From: Deltaproteobacteria bacterium | Lineage (GTDB): Bacteria; Myxococcota_A; Polyangia; Polyangiales; Polyangiaceae | Assembly (NCBI GenBank): GCA_016875405.1 | Contig: VGRJ01000036.1 | Coordinates: 1-39,428 of the forward strand | DNA: 39,428 bases | Direction of reading: 5' to 3' | Part shown: piece after piece, positions 24,262-30,820 of the stretch | How the letters are laid out: each line of letters starts with the position of its first letter | Numbering within the stretch: position 1 is the stretch's first letter | Translations under genes and position numbers: made by a program | The notes under the pieces: generated by a model | The model's database searches: none | Told to the model about the DNA's origin: nothing | The model's input: only the letters and a program-made list of their open reading frames with translations

Positions 24262-24645
24262 TCAGTCGTGCGCCTTGCGCAGCACGACCCGGCGGCCGTC
24301 GCCGAGCTGCCAGCGGAGCCGTCCGTCCTCGCCGAGCGAGAAGTCGGCGCTGTCGCGCGAGCCGTCGGGGCGCACGAACGCGACCGTGAAGGCGCTGTCC
24401 TTCGCCTGGGAGACCTCGAAGGCGCCCTCGCGCGGCGACTCGGCGGGGATCGCCACCGTGACGCGCGAGCCCTTGAACTCGAACGAGGCGCCGGTGGCCC
24501 AGCCCTCGGCGCGCTCGGCCTGGGGGCCGGAGAAATTCTCGACGGCGTCCCCGACCCATTTGCCCTGGAGCTGCTTCTTCGGGTCCTTGCCGCAACCGAC
24601 CAGCGCGAGCGCGAGCGCGACCAACCAAGTGGAGAGACGGGTCAT
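24262..24645 (-). CDS. Small lipoprotein, unknown function
   Basis: This 127-aa protein has a clear lipoprotein signal (MTRLSTWLVALALALVGC, lipobox Cys18). The mature part starts GKDPKKQLQGKWVGDAVENF, then alternating strands (ASFEFKGSRVTVAIP, GAFEVSQAKDSAFTVAFVRPDG, GRLRWQLGDGRRVVLRK). This reads as a small beta-barrel or lipocalin-like fold similar to DUF4488-style 'GxW' lipoproteins; the exact family is not assigned. It should be anchored in the envelope. It is divergent from the HAD hydrolase. Confidence 0.8.
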   Translation of the reverse strand: MTRLSTWLVALALALVGCGKDPKKQLQGKWVGDAVENFSGPQAERAEGWATGASFEFKGSRVTVAIPAESPREGAFEVSQAKDSAFTVAFVRPDGSRDSADFSLGEDGRLRWQLGDGRRVVLRKAHD

Positions 24646-24745
24646 GAGGATCGGCCTTAGCCCGCGGCCCTCGCGTGGGACAAGATTGTGGCGACGGCCG
24701 CGGTCCGCGCTTCCGCGAGCGAGTCGACTAGGCTAGACCGACGTC

Positions 24746-25498
24746 GTGTCCAGCCTTTACTCGCACCTTCGCCTCACGGCCGACGGACGCCGCGAGCTCC
24801 TCGCGGGCCTCGTCGCGCGCTCGTCCGACACCATCGACGGCCGTCGGCCGCTCCTCGTGTTCGATCTCGACGGGACGCTGCTCGACAATCGCCCGCGCGT
24901 CGTCGCGATCCTCCACGAGCTCGCGCAGTCCTGGCGGGAGTCGCATCCCGAGGCCGCGGCCAAGGTCGCGCGCGCCCGTGACGAGGACATCGGCTATGGC
25001 CTCGTCGACAACCTGATGCGGCTCGGCATCGAGGTGCCCGAGCTCCACGCCGCGGGGCAGCGCTTCTGGTTCGAGCGCTTCTTCATCGACGAGTACCTTC
25101 GGCACGACACCGCGCTCGCGGGAGCGGTCGAGTTCGCGCGGCGCTGCCACGAGGCGGGGGCGAGCATCATGTACCTGACGGGGCGTGATCTTCCGAAGAT
25201 GGCGGTCGGGACGCTCGCGAGCCTGCGGGACCTCGGCTTTCCGATCGGCGTCGTCGGCACGAGCCTCGTGACCAAGCCCGCCTTCGACATCCCGGACGAG
25301 CGCTTCAAGCGCGAGGTGGCGCGCGAGCTCGATCGCGTCGGTCCCGTGCTGGCGGTGTTCGACAACGAGCCGGGCAACTGCAATGCGCTGCTCGAAGCGC
25401 ACCCGGCCTGCGTCTCGGTGCTGCTCGACACGCAGCACGCGCCGAACCCGCCAGCGCTCCACTCCGGCGTCGTCGTGATCGACACCTTCGAGGCATGA
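24746..25498 (+). CDS. HAD-superfamily hydrolase
   Basis: This 250-aa protein has the haloacid-dehalogenase core: motif I VFDLDGTLLD (D40, D42), motif II YLTGRD, a lysine region near SLVTKPAFD, and motif IV VLAVFDNEPGNC. A large helical cap is inserted after motif I (about residues 50-120). The fold indicates a phosphatase or phosphotransferase using an aspartyl-phosphate intermediate; the substrate is unknown. The GTG start at 24746 is the first in frame. Its TGA overlaps the ATG of the next gene (ATGA), making it the head of the operon that includes the zinc-ribbon/propeller proteins. Confidence 0.85.
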   Translation: MSSLYSHLRLTADGRRELLAGLVARSSDTIDGRRPLLVFDLDGTLLDNRPRVVAILHELAQSWRESHPEAAAKVARARDEDIGYGLVDNLMRLGIEVPELHAAGQRFWFERFFIDEYLRHDTALAGAVEFARRCHEAGASIMYLTGRDLPKMAVGTLASLRDLGFPIGVVGTSLVTKPAFDIPDERFKREVARELDRVGPVLAVFDNEPGNCNALLEAHPACVSVLLDTQHAPNPPALHSGVVVIDTFEA

Positions 25499-26757
25499 GC
25501 CGCTCCGCGGGTGCGCTCGCGCTGCTGTTCGCGGCCTGCGATCCTCCCGCGTCGGCGCCGACCCCGCCGCCGACGACGGGTGACTCAGCCGAGGCGGCTT
25601 CGACGACCGTCGTCCCGCAGCCCCGCTCCGCCGGCCCGGTCGCGTCGACGTCCGTCGCGGCACCGCTCGGCAGCCCGAGCGGCAGCGCGCTGCCGCCACC
25701 CGAGCCGCTCGCCCTTCGCGAGAAGCTCCTCGCCGAAGCGTTGGCGACCGCGAAGGCGGAGCTCGCGGGGGTCGACCTCGAGGCGCGCTGGGCCTGGCCT
25801 CGAAGGTTCGAGGGCAGCGGCGACGAGGCGCGCAGCCGAAGCGCCCTCGACGTCGAGGTGAAGCTGACGGCAAACGGGCGCATGCGCTGGGTGTTCCGCG
25901 GCGGCGCGGTCATGCTCCCGGCCGGCACCGAGCTGCTCGCGCGGGCTGACCACTACGGTCACTTGCTCGTGTGGCCAGACAAGCCCGAGTATCGCGTCGT
26001 GCCAGCGGGCACGCTGCGTTCGCTGCTCGACGAGCGACGCGTCGACGCGAGCCCGCTCTCGAAGGCGACGCGAGCCACCCTGGGCGAGGGCGCGCGCCTG
26101 GGGCTACCGGTGCGGCGGGTCGAGCTGACGAGCAGCTACGGTACCGTGACGCTCGAGCTTGCGCGCGTGAAGGAGGCCGGCCTTGGCGGCGTCGTGTGGT
26201 GCCGACTGCTGGTCGAGCTCGGCGGGATTGATCCGGCCCTCGCGCCCTGCGCCGCGGAGCCTGAGCCCGAGCTCCCGCTTCAGGCGAGCTACGCTTGGGG
26301 CACGAGCGACGCCAAGGAGGCGCTCCGCCTCGAGGTGAGCCGCTTGGTCCTGCACGAGAAAGACGCGGCCCCGATCTTGGTCCCCGCGCCCGGGCAGCGC
26401 ATGCGGGCGGACGGAATCCCGGGGAGCATGAGCGCCGCCGTGGCCTCGGACGACGAGCTCCTCGTGCTGGGCGGCAAGGAGCCGACCGGCGCCAAGACCT
26501 CGCCGCGCGCCTCGCTCGCGGCGCGCAACCGCAGCGACCGCGCGATGTTCTTGATCCTGAACGGAATTCCGGTGGGGTACGTCGCGCCGCACGGCCGCCT
26601 CAAGCTCGACGGGCTCCGCGCGACGACCCATCGCGTCGCGTGGCGGAGCTTCCTCGGCGACGAGGCGACACCGCCCGGCGAAGCGGCGCCGGACTCGACG
26701 GTGCGTCATCCGGCAGACGGCGACGGCGACGACGAGGTGACCAGCGACGACCGCTGA
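25495..26757 (+). CDS. Putative lipoprotein of unknown function
   Basis: This 420-aa protein has a short hydrophobic leader ending in a possible lipobox (MSRSAGALALLFAAC, Cys15), then about 50 residues rich in Pro, Ser and Thr as a tether. The folded part is mixed alpha/beta. Near the C-terminus it reads FLILNGIPVGYVAPHGRLKLDGLRA, reminiscent of short PEGA-like surface modules. It ends in an acidic tail (GDGDDEVTSDD). No enzyme motif is seen. Coupled to the HAD gene by ATGA and followed after 24 nt by the first zinc-ribbon/propeller gene, it probably belongs to the same system. Confidence 0.7.
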   Translation: MSRSAGALALLFAACDPPASAPTPPPTTGDSAEAASTTVVPQPRSAGPVASTSVAAPLGSPSGSALPPPEPLALREKLLAEALATAKAELAGVDLEARWAWPRRFEGSGDEARSRSALDVEVKLTANGRMRWVFRGGAVMLPAGTELLARADHYGHLLVWPDKPEYRVVPAGTLRSLLDERRVDASPLSKATRATLGEGARLGLPVRRVELTSSYGTVTLELARVKEAGLGGVVWCRLLVELGGIDPALAPCAAEPEPELPLQASYAWGTSDAKEALRLEVSRLVLHEKDAAPILVPAPGQRMRADGIPGSMSAAVASDDELLVLGGKEPTGAKTSPRASLAARNRSDRAMFLILNGIPVGYVAPHGRLKLDGLRATTHRVAWRSFLGDEATPPGEAAPDSTVRHPADGDGDDEVTSDDR

Positions 26758-26781
26758 GCGTGGCGGGCGACACCGCGACGG

Positions 26782-28299
26782 ATGTTGAGTATCGACGTCC
26801 TCGAAGCTCCGGTCTACGCCCTCGAGGTCGTGTCGCAAGCTCTAGACCGAGGGCCGCTTCGCCCAGTCGCCGCGGCGGCCGTCGCGCCCCCCGAGCGCTG
26901 CGAGGCGTGCCTCGAGGCGGTGCCGCCGTCGGCGCGGATCTGCCCCGAGTGCGGCGAGCCGCTCGTCTCGGAGGCGCGGCGCAGCACCGACGAGCGGGGC
27001 GCCGTCCGACGCTGGCTCGGGGCCCACTGGCGGCCCGTGGTGACGCTGTCGGCCATCGGAGGCTTGCTCGGGTTCGGGGTGGCGCTCCGTTACCTCGCCC
27101 CGGAGGCGTTTCGTCCCGCGCGCGCGCCGAGCACCCAGAGCGTCCGGCTGATGGAGCCGACCTGCGACGTCCCCTGCTGGAACGGGGAGGCCTGCGAGCT
27201 CGGGGCGTGCGTGTTCCGCCCCTCGAACGAGGTCGGACACTTGCCCACCCGCCCGACGGTGGCCGGCCCGTTCGCCCTCCCAAGCGACATGGTCGACGTG
27301 CTCCCGCTCGACGGGGAGCGCTATGTCGTCTCGTTTCTCGCGGGCGTCCAGGTGACGAACGCGCGGAGCGGCGAGGTGTTGAGCCTCGTGAGCGACGCTC
27401 CCCAAGCTCAGCACCTGTTCCGCGTCGGCGAGAGCGTTTACGCCACCGCGCCGGAGCGCATCCACGTCCTCGACGCAGCCACCACGAACGTTCAGAAGAC
27501 CATCGAGGTCGGGCGCCCGGTCGGCGATCTCGCCCTCGGCGCCGCCGGCGCACGGGTGCTCGTGTCGCTGCCGACGGCGCGCGCGGTCGCGGTCATCGCG
27601 ACCGACTACCACGCGGAGGTGGCGCGCTTCACATTTGACGAAGATCAAGTTGGAGCGGTCGCGGTAGACGACGCTGGCAAGCGCGCGATGACCAGCAACG
27701 GCCAGGTGCCGCTCGCGGGGCTCAAGCCCGCAAGCCACGCGCTTCAGTTCGGCGCGATGTACGCCTTCGACCCGGGGCGCCTGCCGTCGCAGCAAGATCG
27801 CGTTCGAACCGGCATGGGCGGAAACCCGGTCGATCTGCTCATGGCACCGAACGCGCAAACGAGCTTCGTGGTGCTCCGAGAGCGCGACGAGGTGATCCCG
27901 CTCGAGCACCCCCCGAACGAACCGGTGCGCCAGCTGCCTTCGATCGCCACCTGCGCCCAGCCCGAGCAGATCGAGCTCGTGCGCGACGGGCGACGCGCGC
28001 TCGTGCGCTGCAACGCGGGCCACGCCGTCGAGGTGGTTGACCTCGCGCGACGGATCTCGATCCGGAGGCTCGACCTCAACGCGCGCGTGAGCGACCTGCT
28101 CGTGACCCCCGACTCGAAGCAAGCCCTCCTGGCGCTGCCGCGCGACGGCCAGGGAGCCCTCGGGCTCATCGACCTCACGACGTACGAGGTGACGCTCGTG
28201 GAGCTCGGCGCCGAGGCGCATCGCGTCCGCCTCGCGCCCGACGGCAAGACCGCGGTCGCCATCTCCGACCGCAACAAAACCGCGTGGGTGCTTCGATGA
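26782..28299 (+). CDS. Zinc-ribbon / single-TM / beta-propeller protein (copy 1)
   Basis: This 505-aa protein has an N-terminal zinc ribbon with C40-x2-C43 and C54-x2-C57 (CEAC, CPEC) and a membrane segment at about residues 84-105 (VVTLSAIGGLLGFGVALRYL). A short four-Cys module follows (CDVPC then CELGAC, residues 128-143), probably disulfide-bonded outside. The remainder is a YVTN/WD-like beta-propeller of about 350 residues (DVLPLDGERYVVSFLAG, VLDAATTNVQKTIEVGRP, LRLAPDGKTAV-type blades). The ribbon should be cytoplasmic and the propeller periplasmic. No catalytic residues are visible; a sensor or scaffold role is a guess. The ATG at 26782 has no strong SD. The next gene is a paralogue, coupled by ATGA. 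Confidence 0.75.
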   Translation: MLSIDVLEAPVYALEVVSQALDRGPLRPVAAAAVAPPERCEACLEAVPPSARICPECGEPLVSEARRSTDERGAVRRWLGAHWRPVVTLSAIGGLLGFGVALRYLAPEAFRPARAPSTQSVRLMEPTCDVPCWNGEACELGACVFRPSNEVGHLPTRPTVAGPFALPSDMVDVLPLDGERYVVSFLAGVQVTNARSGEVLSLVSDAPQAQHLFRVGESVYATAPERIHVLDAATTNVQKTIEVGRPVGDLALGAAGARVLVSLPTARAVAVIATDYHAEVARFTFDEDQVGAVAVDDAGKRAMTSNGQVPLAGLKPASHALQFGAMYAFDPGRLPSQQDRVRTGMGGNPVDLLMAPNAQTSFVVLRERDEVIPLEHPPNEPVRQLPSIATCAQPEQIELVRDGRRALVRCNAGHAVEVVDLARRISIRRLDLNARVSDLLVTPDSKQALLALPRDGQGALGLIDLTTYEVTLVELGAEAHRVRLAPDGKTAVAISDRNKTAWVLR

Positions 28300-29714
28300 C
28301 GACGGACGACGAGCGCCCCTCGGACGGCGACCCGCGCGCACCTTGCCCTCACTGCGGGACCGCGATCCTCGTCGGCGCACGCAAGTGCCGCGGCTGCAAG
28401 CGCTGGCTCGACGGACGACCCTCGGCGCGCGCTCGCTGGACAAAGCTCGGCCTCGTCGGCGCCGCGGCGATCCTGGTCGCGTCGGTCTCGCTCGCCCGAC
28501 GACCGACGACCGTCGGCGAGGCGCCGCCGCTCACGCCGATGGCACGCCCCGGCAGCGCCGAGCCTGGCGCGAACGGTGAACCCTCCCCCGCGGCCATCGG
28601 GCCCACCCCGGAGCCGAGCGCGAGCTCCGCGGTTCCGTCGGCGCCCGAGCCCGACAGTCCGTGGCGCTCGCGGACCCTGCGCGTCGACGTCCACCCGCTC
28701 GACGCAGTCTTCTCGGACGACGGCGCGACCCTCTACGTGAGCGGCGACGACGCGAAGATCCGCGCGTACGACGTCGCGACGGGCAAGGTCGTTCGCGTCG
28801 CCTCGGCGCCGGCCCAGGGCGACCGGCTCGAGCTCCTGCACGGGCGCTACCTCGCGGTGATCCGCCGCAAGGACGCCGCGCACATCCCGCTCCTCGACGT
28901 GCAGACCTGGGACCGCGACGCCACGCTGCTGCAGGTCGGCGAGGGGCCTGCCGACGTGCTCGCGCTGCCCGACGGCAAGACGCTTCTCACTGCGTCGAGC
29001 GAGGCGCGGCGGATCGGCTGGCACGACGCAGCGTCGGGGCGCCTGCTCGCCGAGCTGCGCCTGTCGCACGAGCCCGACCGACTGTTCTTCATGCAATCGA
29101 AGGGGCGCACGTTCGTGGGCGCGCTCGGCCTCTCGGCACAGAGCGATACGCCCTCGCACGCCTCGCTCGAGCTCTTCGACCCGCTCGAGCGACCGTTCGG
29201 GGCGACGCGGCGCACCGTCTCGCTCGGGCGCGATCCTCGCGGCGGGAGCGTGTCGCTCGACGGGAGGCACCTGCTCACCGCGGACCGCCTCTCGAACAGC
29301 GCGTGGCTCTTCAACGTCGAAGGGAGCCAGCGTCCGGTGTCGATCCCCGTCGGCCAGGGCCCGATCGCGGCCTTCGTGCTCGGGGGCAAGTACGGGCTCA
29401 CGCTCGACGGTCAGGCGCGAACCGCGACGGTGATCGACCTCGCCGCCGCGCGGCGTACGACGACGTTGCTCTTGCCCGAGAGCCCGAGCCGAGGCACCAC
29501 CGACGCGGCAGGGACGTGGCTGGCCGTCGCCCTTGGGGGAACCACCTGGCCTCCGAAGGGCCGGGGCGTCGTCCTAATCGCGGGCGATCCGCCGCAGATC
29601 GTCGCTCGGCACGATACCGGGGCTGGAGCCGGAGCCGTCTCGGCGTCGCGAGACGGTCGCCGCGTGGTCGTGTCCTGTTACGCCGATCGAGAGCTGACGC
29701 TCCTCGAGCGCTGA
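28296..29714 (+). CDS. Zinc-ribbon / single-TM / beta-propeller protein (copy 2)
   Basis: This 472-aa paralogue of the preceding product has a zinc ribbon C17-x2-C20, C31-x2-C34 (CPHC, CRGC) with exactly the same x10 spacing. A membrane helix at about 51-66 (LGLVGAAAILVASVSL) follows, then a Pro/Ser/Ala-rich tether to about residue 125. A beta-propeller comes next (LDAVFSDDGATLYVSGDDAKIRAYDVATGKVV, ADVLALPDGKTLLTASSEARRIGWHD, GGSVSLDGRHLLTADRLSNSAWLF). It lacks the external four-Cys module of copy 1. The ATG overlaps the stop of copy 1. The gene converges on the LNPQPLPP lipoprotein pair, whose last stop lies 8 bp away. Confidence 0.75.
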   Translation: MTTDDERPSDGDPRAPCPHCGTAILVGARKCRGCKRWLDGRPSARARWTKLGLVGAAAILVASVSLARRPTTVGEAPPLTPMARPGSAEPGANGEPSPAAIGPTPEPSASSAVPSAPEPDSPWRSRTLRVDVHPLDAVFSDDGATLYVSGDDAKIRAYDVATGKVVRVASAPAQGDRLELLHGRYLAVIRRKDAAHIPLLDVQTWDRDATLLQVGEGPADVLALPDGKTLLTASSEARRIGWHDAASGRLLAELRLSHEPDRLFFMQSKGRTFVGALGLSAQSDTPSHASLELFDPLERPFGATRRTVSLGRDPRGGSVSLDGRHLLTADRLSNSAWLFNVEGSQRPVSIPVGQGPIAAFVLGGKYGLTLDGQARTATVIDLAAARRTTTLLLPESPSRGTTDAAGTWLAVALGGTTWPPKGRGVVLIAGDPPQIVARHDTGAGAGAVSASRDGRRVVVSCYADRELTLLER

Positions 29715-29722
29715 CCCGCGGG

Positions 29723-29974
29723 TCACCTGTCGCAGCCGCCGCTACCGCCGCTACCGCCGCTACCGCCGCTACCGCCGGCACCGCCGGCACCGCCGCTGCC
29801 TGGCGCGCCGCCGCCCTTGCCACAGGGACCTCCGGTTTTGTCTAACTCCTCGGGGTCCCCCGAGGTCGAGGTGTCGTCGGGGTCCGGTGGCAGAGGCTGC
29901 GGGTTCAAGCTGCAGGCGGCGAGACCCTGAAGCGACAGCGCCGCGACGAGCACGACTCGAGGCAACGGGTTCAT
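29723..29974 (-). CDS. Small Gly-rich lipoprotein with CSLNPQPLPPD motif (copy B)
   Basis: This 83-aa lipoprotein has signal MNPLPRVVLVAALSLQGLAAC (lipobox Cys21) followed at once by SLNPQPLPPDPDD, an acidic/Thr linker, and a tail of GGS/GGA triplets ending GGCDR. The mature protein should be lipid-anchored with a flexible Gly-rich extension. The start ATG overlaps the stop of the upstream paralogue, and AGGAGG lies only 3 nt before it. Two Cys residues (in GGPCGKGG and at the end, GGCDR) could cross-link. The triplets are encoded by 9-bp DNA repeats (29736-29798), so the tail may vary in length. Function unknown. Confidence 0.75.
   Translation of the reverse strand: MNPLPRVVLVAALSLQGLAACSLNPQPLPPDPDDTSTSGDPEELDKTGGPCGKGGGAPGSGGAGGAGGSGGSGGSGGSGGCDR
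29736..29798. repeat. 9-bp tandem repeat encoding the Gly-rich tail
   Basis: Seven head-to-tail 9-mers: four CCGCCGCTA, two CCGCCGGCA and one CCGCCGCTG (plus strand). On the minus strand they encode GGS or GGA triplets of the lipoprotein tail. Units are in frame, so copy-number change alters tail length without shifting the frame. Confidence 0.85.
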
Positions 29975-30219
29975 GAGCCTCCTTGGCCTCCAGCCCCGCC
30001 GGCACCGCCTGCGCCGCCAGTATCGCTGGCACCGCCACCACCGTGCGCGCCCGCGGAGCTTCCGGTCGGACCACTGGTCTCACTGACGTTGTCAGTCTCG
30101 CCACTGGTGGATCCCGCTTCGTCCGGCGGGAGCGGCTGCGGGTTCAGGCTGCAGGCGACGGACATCGCCGCGAGAGCGACACCGAACCCCAGGCGACGAA
30201 ACGACCTTGCAAGCTTCAT
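29971..30219 (-). CDS. Small Gly-rich lipoprotein with CSLNPQPLPPD motif (copy A)
   Basis: This 82-aa lipoprotein is paralogous to the next gene. Signal MKLARSFRRLGFGVALAAMSVAC is followed by SLNPQPLPPDEAG, a Thr/Ser/Asn/Glu linker, and a Gly-rich tail (HGGGGASDTGGAGGAGGAG) ending QGGS. The 11-residue motif CSLNPQPLPPD is identical in both copies, although linker and tail differ, which implies strong selection on the motif. GGAGGGAGG lies 9 nt before the ATG. The frame remains open upstream to 30456, but those codons are not coding-like. It is first in a two-gene operon with ATGA overlap. Confidence 0.78.
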   Translation of the reverse strand: MKLARSFRRLGFGVALAAMSVACSLNPQPLPPDEAGSTSGETDNVSETSGPTGSSAGAHGGGGASDTGGAGGAGGAGGQGGS

Positions 30220-30287
30220 GAGACCCGACCTCCCTCCGCGAGCCCGACGGGATCGAGCCCGGAACCACGCAGCGGTACGAGCATGCG

Positions 30288-30304
30288 AAGCAGAAACAAT
30301 GCCA
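30288..30304 (-). promoter_or_regulatory. Candidate sigma-54 promoter for the lipoprotein pair
   Basis: On the minus strand TGGCATTGTTTCTGCTT has GG and GC exactly 10 nt apart, as in the -24/-12 consensus TGGCAC-N5-TTGC, with mismatches at one base in each half. It lies about 70 nt upstream of the ATG at 30219. A single motif match of this quality can occur by chance. Confidence 0.3.
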
Positions 30305-30355
30305 CCTTCAACCCTTCGACACAACGAGGGACACGCGTCTTCCTCGCGGCGCAGG

Positions 30356-30817
30356 TTGGCACATGACCCCCCCGCCGCGATCCCGGATCGACGCCTCTCT
30401 TGCGAGGCGCGCCGGGATGCTATCGTCGCGCGACGTGGAGAACGCCGGTCGTTCACCGAGAGAGCCGGGTCGCTTCGTCGCAGAGCGGAGCGCGAGGCTC
30501 GTCGCGCCCTCGCCGACGCGCTGACCGACCACCTCGAGGCGGTTCGCGCCTGCGGCGAGGCTCACCGGATCGGCGACCGGATGCGCGCCGCCGAGCAGCT
30601 CATCTCGCTCTGCGACCGCTTGGCGACGCTCCACTCGGCGCTCGTTGCAGCCGCCCGCGCGACGCCCGCCCTTACCGGCTACGCCGCGCTGCTCTCGGTG
30701 CTCGTGCGCGATCTCGGGGCGGCGCAGGCGAGTCGCGACGGGGTGCGGATCGCTGACCTGCTCGAGCATGAAGCGGCGACGCTCCTTGACCGTTGCCAAG
30801 CCGCGCTCTCCCCCTGA
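30356..30817 (+). CDS. Small helical protein of unknown function, start uncertain
   Basis: The last roughly 110 residues read as a real helical protein (ALADALTDHLEAVRACGEAHRIG, AAEQLISLCDRLATLHSALVAAARAT, GYAALLSVLVRDLGAAQASRDG, ADLLEHEAATLLDRCQAALSP) with GC-rich third positions. The size and all-helix pattern recall export or assembly chaperones of the FliS/FlgN type, but I cannot assign the family. The start is doubtful: the only in-frame start with reasonable position is TTG at 30356, and the first 45 codons look poor. A GTG at 30436 in another frame opens a 29-codon coding-like stretch, so an internal frameshift is possible. The gene converges on the glycosyltransferase, 4 bp apart. Confidence 0.55.
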   Translation: MAHDPPAAIPDRRLSCEARRDAIVARRGERRSFTERAGSLRRRAEREARRALADALTDHLEAVRACGEAHRIGDRMRAAEQLISLCDRLATLHSALVAAARATPALTGYAALLSVLVRDLGAAQASRDGVRIADLLEHEAATLLDRCQAALSP

Positions 30818-30820
30818 GCG

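Noticed and set aside
26842-28443. 533-aa minus-strand ORF
   Set aside because: Antisense shadow of zinc-ribbon/propeller copy 1, which has recognisable domains and an operon position.
29736-29798. CRISPR-like repetition
   Set aside because: Nine-bp head-to-tail units without spacers, lying inside a coding tail; no cas genes in the window.
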